Shown one piece after another: positions 44,902 through 55,092 of a stretch of 64,000 bases of DNA. Every line of letters starts with the position of its first letter. Positions within the stretch are counted from its first letter, which is position 1. The position numbers and the translations under genes were made by a program. Below the pieces are notes generated by a model. That model ran no database searches. It was not told where the DNA came from and saw only the letters and a list, made by a program, of their open reading frames with translations. The DNA is from Agarivorans sp. TSD2052 (GTDB taxonomy: Bacteria > Pseudomonadota > Gammaproteobacteria > Enterobacterales > Celerinatantimonadaceae): positions 404,501 to 468,500 of the forward strand of contig NZ_CP096670.1 of the NCBI RefSeq assembly GCF_023238625.1, in the 5' to 3' direction.

Positions 44902-45480
44902 CTAGTAATAAGAGTGCTCGCCTGCTTGGTGTTCTGTAATATCACGAACGCCAGTTAATTCGCCTGGAAAAGCCTCCAGCAATTGCTTCTCAATGCCTTC
45001 TTTAAGCGTTACGTCTACCATGCTACAACCATTACAGCCACCACCAAATTGTAACACTACCACTCCGTCTTCAGTTAACTCCATCACACTCACTTTTCCG
45101 CCGTGTGAGGCTAGGTTAGGATTGACCTGAGTTTCAATCGTGTATTCAACTCGCTCGATTAATGAAGCGTCATCATCGACTTTACGCATTTTTGCGTTAG
45201 GGGCTTTAAGGGTGAGTTGTGAGCCAACCTTGTCGGTAACAAAGTCAATTTCAGCTTCTTCTAAAAACGGCACGCTAGCAGCATCTACCATCGCCTTAAA
45301 ACCAGAGAATGGCAGTTGAGTGTCGTCTTCCTCTACCGATTCTGGTGGGCAATAAGATACACCGCACTCTGCACTTGGGGTGCCTGGGTTTACCACAAAT
45401 ACGCGAATGTGGGTGCCTTCAGGCTGTTGTTCTAACAGCTTCACAAAGTGTTGCTGAGCGGTTTCTGAGATCGATACCAT
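44902..45480 (-). CDS. nfuA: Fe-S biogenesis protein NfuA
   Basis: Scaffold/carrier for [4Fe-4S] clusters. The 192 residues have a degenerate A-type domain ([38 protein letters not shown]) and a C-terminal Nfu domain with the cluster motif [18 protein letters not shown] near residue 148. Length equals E. coli NfuA (191). GAGGA sits six bases before the ATG. Confidence 0.96.
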   Translation of the reverse strand: MVSISETAQQHFVKLLEQQPEGTHIRVFVVNPGTPSAECGVSYCPPESVEEDDTQLPFSGFKAMVDAASVPFLEEAEIDFVTDKVGSQLTLKAPNAKMRKVDDDASLIERVEYTIETQVNPNLASHGGKVSVMELTEDGVVVLQFGGGCNGCSMVDVTLKEGIEKQLLEAFPGELTGVRDITEHQAGEHSYY

Positions 45481-45514
45481 CTGCTTCCTCGATACCTGAG
45501 TAAAATACTAGGGT

Positions 45515-46252
45515 TTATTGTACGGCTTTTTTATCAGCGCGGCTAGTGTTGGCGTTCGGCGTTCTTGCCATAGCCCAAATATCCACTCTATTAGCTCCAG
45601 CATTTTTTAGCAACTTTGCTAAGGTATTGGCGGTACTACCGGTAGTGACTACATCATCTATTAGTACCCAATGAGCTGATTTTATTGTGCTTTTAGATGA
45701 GAAGCAGGCTGTTAATGCACGCTGTCGTTGGCGTCGATTCAAGCCCGCTTGACTACGGCCATAACGGGGCCGACTTAACACCTGTTCGACGGGGCGCTGA
45801 GCAAGTTTAGCCACTTGTTGGCAGAGCAAATCGCTTTGGTTAAAGCCGCGTCTCCATTGTTTAAACCAGTGCAGCGGAACCGAGCAAAAAACATCGGGTA
45901 AGCAAATTTGTTGCTGTTTGACTTGTGCCCATAGCAATTGACTCAGCGGTTTTACTAGGTGCATTTGCTTTGCATATTTATAGTTTTTAATCACTGGCTC
46001 TAACGGCCATTGATAATCACCTAAGCAAAATACACTATCAAAGTCATTTGGTTCGGTTTGGCACCGACCACACACACCTGGTTCGGCAATGTTTAAAAAA
46101 CACTGTTGGCAACGGCACATTTGGTTAGCCACTAATAGTGCATAGCAGCTAGCACAGCAGGCTGCTTGTGTCTCTTTATGTTGTAGGCAAAAGCTACACT
46201 GCCTCGCATTACCAAGAGTCTGGTTTAAAGCTGAGCTAAAACTGGTTAACAT
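45515..46252 (-). CDS. ComF family phosphoribosyltransferase-like protein
   Basis: A 245-residue protein of the ComF/GntX family. The N-terminus holds a double zinc ribbon (CSFCLQ, CCASCY, CRCQQC, CGRCQ), and the C-terminus a type I phosphoribosyltransferase fold with PRPP loop HWVLIDDVVTTGSTANTL near residue 195. SVPLHWFKQWRRGFNQSDLL is highly conserved. In Vibrio and Haemophilus relatives are needed for DNA uptake. ATG 46252 (CAGGAG upstream) is chosen; the frame can be extended into the bioH start region without support. Divergent from bioH, as in E. coli. Confidence 0.9.
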   Translation of the reverse strand: MLTSFSSALNQTLGNARQCSFCLQHKETQAACCASCYALLVANQMCRCQQCFLNIAEPGVCGRCQTEPNDFDSVFCLGDYQWPLEPVIKNYKYAKQMHLVKPLSQLLWAQVKQQQICLPDVFCSVPLHWFKQWRRGFNQSDLLCQQVAKLAQRPVEQVLSRPRYGRSQAGLNRRQRQRALTACFSSKSTIKSAHWVLIDDVVTTGSTANTLAKLLKNAGANRVDIWAMARTPNANTSRADKKAVQ

Positions 46253-46285
46253 TGGCGCTCCTGAATAACTAATTAGTAAGTGTAG

Positions 46286-47059
46286 ATGAGCAAATTGCAT
46301 TGTGAGCGACAAGGTGATGGTCCTGCCCTAGTGATGATCCATGGTTGGGGCTTGAATAGCGCGGTGTGGCAACCTGTGGCAGAGCTATTATCCGAGCATT
46401 TTTGCCTCTATCAGATTGATTTACCGGGCTTTGGGCATTCTGCTGCTGTAGAGCAATTGAACTTGAGTGACATGGCGAACGCGGTGGCTGCGCAAGTACC
46501 GCAGCAAGCGATTTGGCTAGGTTGGTCATTAGGTGGATTAGTGGCGATGCAAGCGGCGATAGATTTCCCTCGTCGTATTCGTGGTTTAATTAGCGTGGCT
46601 AGCTCAGCCCATTTTATCGCGAAGCAAGGCTGGCCAGGCATCGCGCCCAATGTATTAGATAGTTTTGCGGTAGGTCTAGAGCGTGATTTCAGTAAAACTC
46701 TACAGCAATTTTTAGCCATTCAAGCAATGGGCAGTAGCCATGCGAAGCAAGACATAAAACAACTACGACATTTACTGGCTGAACGGCCTTTACCTAAGCT
46801 TGCTGCATTACAGCAGGGTTTAGAGCTGCTGCAATTAACCGACTTACGCGCTGCTGCTAGCACTATTGATGTGCCGTGGTTGCAATTGTTTGGTCGCAGT
46901 GATGCCCTCGTTCCTAGGGCTGCGATGCTAGAGCACGCCGTGTTAACCCCCAGTGCGCAACAATATTGCTTTGAGTCTTCTTCACATGCGCCTTTTATTT
47001 CAGAGAAACAGTTATTTACTGAACGAGTAACAGACTTTTCTCGTTCACTAGTGGTGTAA
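46286..47059 (+). CDS. bioH: Pimeloyl-[ACP] methyl ester esterase BioH
   Basis: Alpha/beta hydrolase that demethylates pimeloyl-ACP methyl ester in biotin synthesis. The 257 residues show the oxyanion region MIHGWGLNSAVWQ, nucleophile GWSLGG near residue 83, catalytic Asp in FGRSDALVP near 208 and His in SSSHAPFIS near 236. Length fits E. coli BioH (256). Weak ribosome site. Divergent from comF across 33 bases, the usual neighbourhood. Confidence 0.94.
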   Translation: MSKLHCERQGDGPALVMIHGWGLNSAVWQPVAELLSEHFCLYQIDLPGFGHSAAVEQLNLSDMANAVAAQVPQQAIWLGWSLGGLVAMQAAIDFPRRIRGLISVASSAHFIAKQGWPGIAPNVLDSFAVGLERDFSKTLQQFLAIQAMGSSHAKQDIKQLRHLLAERPLPKLAALQQGLELLQLTDLRAAASTIDVPWLQLFGRSDALVPRAAMLEHAVLTPSAQQYCFESSSHAPFISEKQLFTERVTDFSRSLVV

Positions 47060-47123
47060 AAGTGAACAATTTGCTAATATTAGGGCGTTTAAAGGCAAAT
47101 TATTAACTCATTGTGGGGGGCAT

Positions 47124-47357
47124 ATGCAGGTTGGCGCAGCGAACAGCGGTTATCAAATCATAGCTACCGCTAATAAACAAGTGAGTGATAGTGCTCAGTC
47201 GCTGGCAGAGGTCTCTGCTGGACGAGAGCCCCAGCAAAACCAAGTGGTTGATGCTATTGTCTCCTTAAATCAAGCCGAGTTGTACGCAAAGGCTGGCGCT
47301 AAGTTAATTCAAACCGAGTCGACAATGATGGGTTCGTTATTGGATATTGAGGCCTAG
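47124..47357 (+). CDS. Small protein resembling fused ends of flagellar rod/hook proteins
   Basis: A 77-residue protein. The second half ([20 protein letters not shown] then [17 protein letters not shown]) resembles the C-terminal D0 helix of FlgC/FlgG-type rod proteins, where the pattern is lvnlitaqrayqan-kvl-t-demlgtll. The first half ([20 protein letters not shown]) recalls the N-terminal D0 helix. The central domains are absent. GTGGGGGG lies just before the ATG. It is separated from the metalloprotease gene by one base, strongly suggesting a pair. Function unknown; the rod likeness is by eye. Confidence 0.6.
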   Translation: MQVGAANSGYQIIATANKQVSDSAQSLAEVSAGREPQQNQVVDAIVSLNQAELYAKAGAKLIQTESTMMGSLLDIEA

Positions 47358-47358
47358 C

Positions 47359-48273
47359 ATGAATATCAATGTCTCTTTACCTAATATCATCCCCAATAGT
47401 CTCAGCCCGCCTACCGATTCAGCGCGACGCGATAATCAATTGCGTCAAGTTATTGAACAACCTAAAGAAGTGGCCACCTTTGCTAAAGAACCTGAAGTGG
47501 GCGCAGAGAAAGATCGTAGTAAACCTCAAGTTACTGCCCAATATCCGCAAGCTCAAGAACAAGCTAGGGTGCAGGAGCGGGAGGCGCATGCTCGTGAGCA
47601 AGGGGAGCAAGGCCAAGAACAACAGCAGCAACAACAAGCTAAAGATTCAGATCAGCAAGGCAAAGAGTCAAACTCAGATCAAGCTAGCGCTTCACCAAAA
47701 GGTCAACAAGAGCTCACTGACAGTGAGCAGAAGAAAGTGGATGAGCTTAGCGCTAGAGACCGTGAAGTTAGAATTCATGAAGCCCAACATCAAGCGGTTG
47801 GCGGGCAATATGCAAGTGCTGCCAAATTAGAATTAGAACGTGGCCCCGACGGCAAGCAGTATGCCGTTGGCGGCGAGGTGTCTATTAGCACCAGCGAGAT
47901 CCCCGGTGACCCGCAAGCTACCATTGCTAAAATGGAACAAGTGCAACGTGCCGCTTTAGCGCCTGCCGAGCCGTCAAGTCAAGACCGACAAGTCGCTGCC
48001 CAAGCTCAGCAAAAAGCGGCTGAGGCGCAACAACAATTAAGTAGCAGCCAATTTAGCGAAGGGCAAGCAGCAGATGAGCCGCTAACTGGCGCTGAAGATG
48101 GATTAACTACAGTAGAGCAAGAGTTGGCGCAACAGCGAGATAAAGCCCAGCAGCTGCAACAACGTTTCCCCGATATAGCTCAACAAATGCAGCAACGTAA
48201 TCAAAACATTGAGCAGCGCTATGCCAGCGCTGCTGCATTCCGCCCACAGTCACAGTTTAGCTTACAAGCCTAA
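47359..48273 (+). CDS. Putative HExxH metalloprotease (SprA-related/CJM1_0395-like)
   Basis: A 304-residue protein recognised by [20 protein letters not shown], in which HEAQH (residue ~140) is a zinc HExxH motif, followed by [37 protein letters not shown] and [16 protein letters not shown], the conserved block of this family. The regions before and after are Gln/Ala/Glu-rich and likely disordered or coiled. No signal peptide is seen. ATG 47359 (GAGG upstream) is preferred to TTG 47347. Substrate unknown; it is paired with the small rod-like protein just upstream. Confidence 0.82.
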   Translation: MNINVSLPNIIPNSLSPPTDSARRDNQLRQVIEQPKEVATFAKEPEVGAEKDRSKPQVTAQYPQAQEQARVQEREAHAREQGEQGQEQQQQQQAKDSDQQGKESNSDQASASPKGQQELTDSEQKKVDELSARDREVRIHEAQHQAVGGQYASAAKLELERGPDGKQYAVGGEVSISTSEIPGDPQATIAKMEQVQRAALAPAEPSSQDRQVAAQAQQKAAEAQQQLSSSQFSEGQAADEPLTGAEDGLTTVEQELAQQRDKAQQLQQRFPDIAQQMQQRNQNIEQRYASAAAFRPQSQFSLQA

Positions 48274-48339
48274 AGTCAGCGCTGCTCGACACCTTTACCG
48301 ATAAACTCACATTTAGTGTATCCATTGACCAAAAAATGG

Positions 48340-50643
48340 TTATTTTTTGGCTTTAGCAAAGGCATCAGCGAAGGCACTGTTTATGGGTTTGGCGCTTCCT
48401 GTATTGTTGGCCTTTGGCTTAGGGGCTGATCGCTGCTTGGTTTGGCTAGCCACTGGCTTTGACGTTTTGTTTGCCTGAACTTCATCGTCTAAGCGCATAC
48501 TTAAGGCAATGCGTTTACGCTGGGGTTCAAGCTCCAACACTTTCACTTTTACAATATCACCCGCTTTTACCACCTGATGGGGGTCTTTAACAAAATGGTT
48601 GGCAAGGCAGGATATATGCACCAATCCGTCTTGGTGCACACCTACGTCAACAAAGGCACCAAAATTAGTGACGTTGGTTACTACCCCTTCTAGGCGCATC
48701 GCGGGTTTAAGATCATTGATGGTGTTTACCCCCTCTTTAAAGGTTGCGGTAGCAAATTCTGGGCGAGGGTCACGTCCTGGTTTTTTGAGTTCGGCAATGA
48801 TGTCAGTAACAGTAGGTAGACCAAACTTATCATTGGTAAACTGTTTGGGGTCTAGCTTATCTAAGCGTTCGTTATTGGCGATTAGCTGACTCACTTGGCA
48901 CTGACTATGTTTGGCTATCGCTTCAACCACAGGATAGGCCTCGGGATGAACCGCTGATCCATCTAGGGCATTTTTTGCATGGTTAATCCGTAAAAAACCG
49001 GCGGCTTGTTCAAAGGCTTTAGGGCCTAAACGGGCGACTTTTTTTATTGCCGTGCGCGATGTAAAAGCACCATTTTCATCGCGGTAAGTTACAATATTTT
49101 GTGCGATGGTGGTGTTGAGTCCAGCAACAAAACTCAGCAGTGGCGCGGACGCCATATTAATATCAACACCGACGGCATTCACACAATCTTCAACCACGCT
49201 ATCTAGCTGCAGTGATAGCTTGCTTTGGCTTACGTCATGTTGGTATTGGCCGACACCAATGGCCTTTGGCTCAATTTTAACTAGCTCGGCAAGGGGATCC
49301 TGTAAGCGGCGAGCAATAGATACTGCGCCACGAATAGACACATCTAAATCTGGAAACTCATTGGCAGCCAGTTCTGAGGCAGAGTAAACCGAAGCTCCAG
49401 CTTCGCTAACCATGACTTTTTGAATGCCTTGCGGAGGCAACATACTAATTAGGTCTGCGGCGAGTTTATCGGTTTCACGCGAGGCGGTACCATTGCCGAC
49501 ACTTAGCAGTTTTACATGGTATTTAGTCACTAAGCTTGCCAATGTTGTTAGCGAACCTTGCCAATTATTACGCGGTGCATGTGGGTAAATTGTGTCGTAG
49601 GCAACGAGTTTACCAGTCGCATCAACCACCGCCACTTTTACGCCTGTACGTAAACCAGGGTCTAAACCTAGGGTGGCTTTGGGACCTGCCGGGGCGGCCA
49701 TCAATAAGTCATTAAGATTGCGTGAAAACACCGAGATCGCTTCGTCATCGGCCCGCTCTCGCAGTTGGTTAAGTAATTCAGTTTCTAACTGTAGCTTGAG
49801 TTTAACCCGCCACGTCCACTGCACAACCGAGTTTACCCATTGGTCACTGGCTACACCCTTAGGTGTTAGTTGCACGTAGTCACGAACAATTTGCTCGGCC
49901 GGATGACTAAGCGCGTCTGTTTGTTCTACTTCGACACTAAGATTTAGCACGCCTTCGTTGCGCCCGCGAAGGATCGCTAGCGCGCGGTGTGATGGGATTT
50001 TACCAATGGCTTCTTGATAGTCGAAGTAGTCTTGAAACTTTTGACCGTTTATTTTCTGGCCTTCAATCACGCACGCTTTAACCTGCGCGTTGTTTAGTAA
50101 GTACTGGCGTAAACGGGCCAAGAGTGGCGCTTGCACTGCAAAGCGCTCCATTAGGATGAATTTGCAGCCATCTAATACCGCCTTGCTATCGGCAAAACCT
50201 GCCTCTAGGTTAATGAATTCTTCGGCCAGTATTTCGGGAACGGTATCGGGTTGTTGTAGCAATGCCTCGGCAAGCGGTTCTAAGCCTGCTTCTATCGCTA
50301 TTTGTCCCTTGGTGCGGCGTTTAGGTTTATAAGGAAGATAAAGATCTTCTAATTCGGTTTTACTGCTGGTGGCGTTAATCGCTTGTTCAAGTTGCGGGGT
50401 GAGTTTGTCTTGCTCGGCAATTGATTTGAGAATGCTTAGTCGACGCTGCTGCATGTCACGTAAGTAGCTTAATCGTTGTTCTAAGGTTCGCAGTTGTCCA
50501 TCATCCAAGCCACCGGTGGCCTCTTTGCGATAACGAGCAATAAAAGGCACTGTGGCGCCCTCATCCAAGAGTTTGATTGCAGCGCTAACCTGTTGATAAC
50601 TTGCACTAATATCAGTGGCGATTTGTTGTTCTATATTTGACAT
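48340..50643 (-). CDS. tex: Tex-family transcription accessory RNA-binding protein
   Basis: A 767-residue RNA-binding protein (Tex; YhgF in E. coli). Domain order: N-terminal helical Tex domain ([20 protein letters not shown] near residue 32), a YqgF/RNaseH-like domain ([20 protein letters not shown] near 325), helix-hairpin-helix repeats ([20 protein letters not shown] near 500) and an S1 domain ([20 protein letters not shown] near 650), with a basic disordered tail. An A/T-rich 9-bp hairpin overlaps its stop codon. Confidence 0.94.
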   Translation of the reverse strand: MSNIEQQIATDISASYQQVSAAIKLLDEGATVPFIARYRKEATGGLDDGQLRTLEQRLSYLRDMQQRRLSILKSIAEQDKLTPQLEQAINATSSKTELEDLYLPYKPKRRTKGQIAIEAGLEPLAEALLQQPDTVPEILAEEFINLEAGFADSKAVLDGCKFILMERFAVQAPLLARLRQYLLNNAQVKACVIEGQKINGQKFQDYFDYQEAIGKIPSHRALAILRGRNEGVLNLSVEVEQTDALSHPAEQIVRDYVQLTPKGVASDQWVNSVVQWTWRVKLKLQLETELLNQLRERADDEAISVFSRNLNDLLMAAPAGPKATLGLDPGLRTGVKVAVVDATGKLVAYDTIYPHAPRNNWQGSLTTLASLVTKYHVKLLSVGNGTASRETDKLAADLISMLPPQGIQKVMVSEAGASVYSASELAANEFPDLDVSIRGAVSIARRLQDPLAELVKIEPKAIGVGQYQHDVSQSKLSLQLDSVVEDCVNAVGVDINMASAPLLSFVAGLNTTIAQNIVTYRDENGAFTSRTAIKKVARLGPKAFEQAAGFLRINHAKNALDGSAVHPEAYPVVEAIAKHSQCQVSQLIANNERLDKLDPKQFTNDKFGLPTVTDIIAELKKPGRDPRPEFATATFKEGVNTINDLKPAMRLEGVVTNVTNFGAFVDVGVHQDGLVHISCLANHFVKDPHQVVKAGDIVKVKVLELEPQRKRIALSMRLDDEVQANKTSKPVASQTKQRSAPKPKANNTGSAKPINSAFADAFAKAKK

Positions 50644-50752
50644 GTGTTTGCTTATTCTAGGGGGCTGCGATTACAGCGTAGTATGGAACACTATGATATT
50701 CAGTTCTGTAAGCGCTGCAAGTGCAATCATCCCGCTGATAATAAACAGAGTA

Positions 50753-50768
50753 GTGAAAACAGTTTCAC
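50753..50768. promoter_or_regulatory. Palindrome upstream of GH9 gene, candidate LacI-type operator
   Basis: GTGAAAACAGTTTCAC contains perfect half sites GTGAAA / TTTCAC with a four-base centre, about 150 bases upstream of the GH9 ATG. A LacI-family gene lies immediately downstream of the GH9 gene. The central CG typical of LacI operators is absent. Confidence 0.35.
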
Positions 50769-50914
50769 CAGACTAAATTTTTTTCATAAGTAGTTCATAG
50801 ATATTCATCGTGTCACGGCTTGTGTCATGGGAATGTGAGTTTAAACCTTAATTTACGCTTCCACTCCGATTATGGTTGAGTTAAGTAAAACGTCTCATGT
50901 TCAAGGAGAGCTCA

Positions 50915-53239
50915 ATGAGCGCCAACAAGATTAAGATATATGGTTTAGGTGCCAGTGTATTGATGTGCAGTGTTGCATTCACAGGATTCGATGCGCAAGC
51001 GGCTGACGCCAAGGAAATGCTACGAAATGGTCAGTTTAGTGAAGCCACCAATGGTTGGTGGTCTGCCGGCGGTAAGCTTGCGGCCAACGCTGGTGAGGCG
51101 TGTATCGAGATCGCTCAACCAGGTAGCAATGCTTGGGATGTGATTATTGGTCAAGCTGGTTTAGGTTTAGCCCAAGGCGAGAGCTATGCAGTGCAATTTA
51201 CTGCAAGAGCGACCGAGGAAACCGGTTTTAAGGCCTTGATTCAACATGAAGGCCCTCCTTATACCCATTTCTTTCTAGAAGATATTACAATCGGTAAACA
51301 AGCGGAGCAGTTTAATTTTAGCTTTGTTCAAGAAGAGAAAAGTGATCCCAAGACCGAGTTTCAATTTCAACTTGGCGCGCAAAAAGCTGCAACAGTTTGT
51401 TTCAGCGGGGTTTCTGTCAAGGGTGTTAATTATAAGGTAGAGAAGAAAATACCTTTAGTTAGGCTTAATCAGGTAGGTTTTTTCCCTAAAGCCGAGAAAT
51501 TCGCCATCATTGATAGTGACGCTCAACAACCTATTTTTTGGCAGCTTAATGACGCTAATGGAGAAGTTGTTGCTAGCGGAAAAACCCGTGTATTTGGCTT
51601 GAATAAAGCATCTGGTGAGAACGTTCATCGCGCTGATTTTAGCCACATTCAAACGCCGCAAACAGGGCTAACCTTAACGGCTAACGGTCAAACCAGCCAC
51701 CCGTTCCGCATTGCTGAAGATATCTATTCTGAACTCAAACATGACGCTTTAAGTTATTTCTATCAAAACCGTAGTGGTATGGACATTAAAGCTGATTATG
51801 TGCAACGCCCTGATCTTGCTCGCCCAGCAGGTCACCCCAATGATACCGTTAGTTGTTTTGACAAAAAGGATGCTAAAGGTAACCGTTGGCCGGGTTGTGA
51901 TTTCGATATGAACTTAACCGGTGGCTGGTATGATGCCGGTGACCACGGTAAGTATGTGGTAAATGGTGGAATTAGTACCTGGACGTTGATGAACCTTTAT
52001 GAGCGCTCACAATTTATAGATAAGGTTCCTGAGCCTTTTGCTGACGGTAAGCAATTATTGCCTGAAATGAACAACGGAGTTAATGATTTACTGGATGAAG
52101 CTCGCTGGAATATGGAGTTTATGCTGGCGATGCAAATTCCAGAAGGTAAACGCGTTGCGGTACCAGTGGGTAATCAACAAGACAATATTGATGATCTCAA
52201 GCTTACTGAAATTGATGCATCTAACTTGGTGTTTCACAAGGTAGCCGATGAGAAGTGGACGGGCATGCCTCTGCCTCCTCATAAAGACACTATGAAGCGT
52301 TACGTTGGTCAACCAAGTACTGCAGCTACCCTCAACCTTGCTGCTACTGCAGCCCAGTGTGCTCGTATCTGGAAAGACATTGATGCTGAGTTTTCAGCGC
52401 AATGTTTAGATGCTGCGAGCCGTGCTTGGCAGGCTGCTGCCAAACACCCAGAGGTGTATGCTTATGATAACTTTACTGGCTCTGGTCCTTACGGTGACCT
52501 TGAGTTAGCCGATGAGTTTTATTGGGCTGCGGCAGAGTTATTTATTAGCACTGGTGAGCAACAATACTTGACTGCTTTAAAAGCTTCTCCGGCATTTTTG
52601 GCGGCGCCAGTTGGCGATGAAACCGCAAGTGGTGATTTATTTTGGCAGGATTTGAGTTCGGCAGGTACCCTAAGCTTAGCCTTAGTACCTAGTAAACTCG
52701 ATCAAGCAACACGTGATAAAGCTCGCGCTAATATCATTGCTACAGCAGATGCATACTCTAAGCAGTTATCTCAAGAGGGTTACCATATCCCTTACACTGC
52801 TGAGCAATATCCTTGGGGTTCAAACTCAAATATTGTTAACCGCGGAATATTTCTCACTTATGCCGCTGATTACACGGGTGAGACACATTACATGCAAACG
52901 CTGGCGCATGGTATGGATTACCTGCTTGGGCGTAACCCAATGGATCAATCTTACATCACAGGTTACGGTGGTAACCCATTGAAAAACCCACATCACCGTT
53001 TTTGGGCGCACCAAGCTGATGAGAAATCACCCGTTCCAGCACCAGGCGCGTTATCGGGTGGCCCAAACTCTATTAGTTTTAGTGACCCAGTCGCTGCAAC
53101 CTTAGAGGGTAATTGTATTGCTCAAACTTGTTTTGCCGACGAGATTGGAGCATGGACATTAAACGAGATTACCATTAACTGGAATGCGCCGTTGGTATGG
53201 GTAACAAGCGCTTTAGATGAAAAAGCGTTAACGAAATAG
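50915..53239 (+). CDS. Secreted glycoside hydrolase family 9 enzyme with N-terminal CBM-like domain
   Basis: A 774-residue secreted glycanase, probably a beta-1,4-glucanase or related exo-enzyme. A signal peptide (YGLGASVLMCSVAFTGFDAQ) is followed by a carbohydrate-binding-like jelly roll (~30-180, opening LRNGQFSEATNGWWSAGG), an Ig-like N-terminal GH9 module (VRLNQVGFFPKAEKFAIID) and the catalytic (alpha/alpha)6 barrel. The catalytic Asp pair is GGWYDAGDHGKYV near residue 336, HHRFWAHQ is near 693, and the general acid Glu is in NEITINWNAPL near 751. ATG 50915 is preferred because AAGGAGAG lies just before it. Likely controlled by the adjacent LacI regulator. Confidence 0.9.
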   Translation: MSANKIKIYGLGASVLMCSVAFTGFDAQAADAKEMLRNGQFSEATNGWWSAGGKLAANAGEACIEIAQPGSNAWDVIIGQAGLGLAQGESYAVQFTARATEETGFKALIQHEGPPYTHFFLEDITIGKQAEQFNFSFVQEEKSDPKTEFQFQLGAQKAATVCFSGVSVKGVNYKVEKKIPLVRLNQVGFFPKAEKFAIIDSDAQQPIFWQLNDANGEVVASGKTRVFGLNKASGENVHRADFSHIQTPQTGLTLTANGQTSHPFRIAEDIYSELKHDALSYFYQNRSGMDIKADYVQRPDLARPAGHPNDTVSCFDKKDAKGNRWPGCDFDMNLTGGWYDAGDHGKYVVNGGISTWTLMNLYERSQFIDKVPEPFADGKQLLPEMNNGVNDLLDEARWNMEFMLAMQIPEGKRVAVPVGNQQDNIDDLKLTEIDASNLVFHKVADEKWTGMPLPPHKDTMKRYVGQPSTAATLNLAATAAQCARIWKDIDAEFSAQCLDAASRAWQAAAKHPEVYAYDNFTGSGPYGDLELADEFYWAAAELFISTGEQQYLTALKASPAFLAAPVGDETASGDLFWQDLSSAGTLSLALVPSKLDQATRDKARANIIATADAYSKQLSQEGYHIPYTAEQYPWGSNSNIVNRGIFLTYAADYTGETHYMQTLAHGMDYLLGRNPMDQSYITGYGGNPLKNPHHRFWAHQADEKSPVPAPGALSGGPNSISFSDPVAATLEGNCIAQTCFADEIGAWTLNEITINWNAPLVWVTSALDEKALTK

Positions 53240-53261
53240 CGACACGGTTGTTGTAAAAAGT

Positions 53262-53290
53262 AGGTCGGCTTATGTCGGCCTTTACTATTT
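53262..53290 (+). terminator. Terminator-like hairpin after GH9 gene
   Basis: AGGTCGGC-TTAT-GTCGGCCT pairs over eight positions with two G-T pairs, followed by TTACTATTTG. Moderate strength. Confidence 0.5.
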
Positions 53291-53471
53291 GCACCACAAA
53301 AAAGCTACTCAGATAAGGGCTTTGCTATTCGAATATGTGATCTGCTACGGCGTTCTCATGCATAATTTTACTCAAAGCAAGTTCTTAGCTAAGTAGCAGT
53401 ATATAGTTGAGCAAAGGGGTTTATTCCTTGACTGCTCAATGGCTTCTGTATTGGGTGTAATGAGGGATAAA

Positions 53472-54527
53472 ATGGTAACTCGATCAAGATTTCAGAGAAT
53501 TACTGTGAAAGATAAAAGCAAATCAGATCAACGCTCTACTGTTTATGATGTGGCTGCATTAGCGGGCGTTTCGCCCAGTACTGTATCTCGATTTATGAAT
53601 CAAACCACTTATGTTTCAGATTCCAAGAGAAAGCAAATTCAATCCGCCATGGCTGAGCTAGGCTATAAGCCTGGTCAGCAAACAGGGGCCAGTGCCAGTA
53701 GTCGAACGATGACTATAGGAGTACTGGTACAGCATCCCGATAGCCCATTCTATTCTTCTATTCTACGCGGGATTGAAGAAGTGTTATTAGCTCAAGGCTA
53801 TTCGCACATCATTGTTACTGGCCACTGGAATACCGAAGAAGAAATGGAGTCGATGCAACTACTCTTATCACGCTCGGTTGATGGTATTATTATAGTGACT
53901 GGTGGTTTGAGCGATTCTCAAGTTATTGAGTACGCAAAGAAAAAGCCAATAGTCGCGTTAGGTCGAGATCTTGAAGCGGCGCGTTTACGCTCGATTAAAA
54001 TTGAAAACTCGGTGGGAGCTTATATGGCTACCAATCACCTTATTCAATTAGGGCATCGAGAAATTGCTCATATTAAGGGGCCGGCAGGGCACCCTGATGC
54101 CCAGCAGCGTTTAGAAGGGTATACGCAAGCGATGGAGCATGCTGGTTTACCGGTCAAGCTTGCGTTAATAGAGCAAGGTGATTTTACTGAAAAAGGTGGT
54201 TTTGAGGCGGTACAACGTTTATTGGCCAACAAAAGGCAATATACGGCTATTTTTGCGGCAAATGACTTAACCGCATTTGGTGCTATGCAGGCGCTATATC
54301 AAGCAAAACGACCGGTACCAGAACGCATTTCGGTGATTGGGTTTGACGATGTGCCTAGTGCAGCATTCTTTATCCCACCATTAACCACGGTTCGCCAACC
54401 TATTTTCGATACCGGGTATGCGGCGGCATTAACGATGTTAGATATGCTTAATGGTGGTGATAGCAATAGCTTTAGGCTTCCTCCCGTTGAGTTAGTTAAA
54501 CGCGAAACCACCAAGCCACATATTTAG
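53472..54527 (+). CDS. LacI family transcriptional regulator
   Basis: A 351-residue DNA-binding repressor. The helix-turn-helix is VYDVAALAGVSPSTVSRF with hinge helix near residue 60, followed by a periplasmic-binding-like sensor domain (IGVLVQHPDSPFYSSILRGI; IFAANDLTAFGAMQALYQA; ISVIGFDDVPSAAFFIPPLT). ATG 53472 has GAGG six bases upstream; two upstream ATGs are weaker. It probably responds to an oligosaccharide and regulates the preceding GH9 gene. Confidence 0.92.
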   Translation: MVTRSRFQRITVKDKSKSDQRSTVYDVAALAGVSPSTVSRFMNQTTYVSDSKRKQIQSAMAELGYKPGQQTGASASSRTMTIGVLVQHPDSPFYSSILRGIEEVLLAQGYSHIIVTGHWNTEEEMESMQLLLSRSVDGIIIVTGGLSDSQVIEYAKKKPIVALGRDLEAARLRSIKIENSVGAYMATNHLIQLGHREIAHIKGPAGHPDAQQRLEGYTQAMEHAGLPVKLALIEQGDFTEKGGFEAVQRLLANKRQYTAIFAANDLTAFGAMQALYQAKRPVPERISVIGFDDVPSAAFFIPPLTTVRQPIFDTGYAAALTMLDMLNGGDSNSFRLPPVELVKRETTKPHI

Positions 54528-54547
54528 CTTATTGCTTTATCATTTTA

Positions 54548-54582
54548 CTGCCTAAGTCGTTTATAATTGGCGGCTTAGGCAG
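54548..54582. promoter_or_regulatory. Inverted repeat around a TATAAT upstream of greB
   Basis: Perfect 9-bp arms CTGCCTAAG and CTTAGGCAG flank a 17-base loop that contains TATAAT (54562-54567). It could be the terminator of the LacI gene, though there is no T tract, or an operator over the greB promoter. Confidence 0.4.
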
Positions 54583-54597
54583 AATAGTAGAATGCGT

Positions 54598-55092
54598 ATG
54601 AAAACCAATCTTATTACCCGTGCGGGCTGGCATAAATTAGACAAAGAGCTTAAATATCTTTGGAAAGTAAAACGCCCAGAAGTCACCCAAGCGGTATCTG
54701 AAGCGGCCGCCTTGGGCGATCGTTCAGAGAATGCTGAATACAAAGAAGGTAAGCGTGAACTACGCCGGATTGATTCTCGCTTACGTTTTTTAAATAAACG
54801 CCTAGACGCCTTAGAGATTGTTGATCATTACCCCCAGCAAAATGGCAAAGTGTTCTTTGGCGCTTGGGTAGAGCTGGAAAACGAAGCGGGTGAGGTAGTG
54901 CAATATCGCATCGTGGGTACCGATGAAATAGATCCCAAGCTTGGCTACATAACGATAGACTCACCCATGGCTAGAGCTTTGATTGGCAAGCAAGTCGATG
55001 ATGATGTATTTGTGACAACGCCAACGGGGCTTAAAGAGTGGTGGGTAACGGCGATTCAATACACGCCTTTCAAGGCTAAACCAGCCTGCTAA
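54598..55092 (+). CDS. greB: Transcription elongation factor GreB
   Basis: Stimulates transcript cleavage in backtracked RNA polymerase. The 164 residues open MKTNLITRAGWHKLDKELKY like E. coli GreB. The coiled-coil tip carries the acidic residues in LGDRSENAEYKEGKRELRRI, and the C-terminal domain has QQNGKVFFGAWVELENEAGE and YITIDSPMARALIGK. ATG 54598 matches homologues; an ATG six bases earlier is in frame. A palindrome surrounds its likely -10 element. Confidence 0.95.
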   Translation: MKTNLITRAGWHKLDKELKYLWKVKRPEVTQAVSEAAALGDRSENAEYKEGKRELRRIDSRLRFLNKRLDALEIVDHYPQQNGKVFFGAWVELENEAGEVVQYRIVGTDEIDPKLGYITIDSPMARALIGKQVDDDVFVTTPTGLKEWWVTAIQYTPFKAKPAC

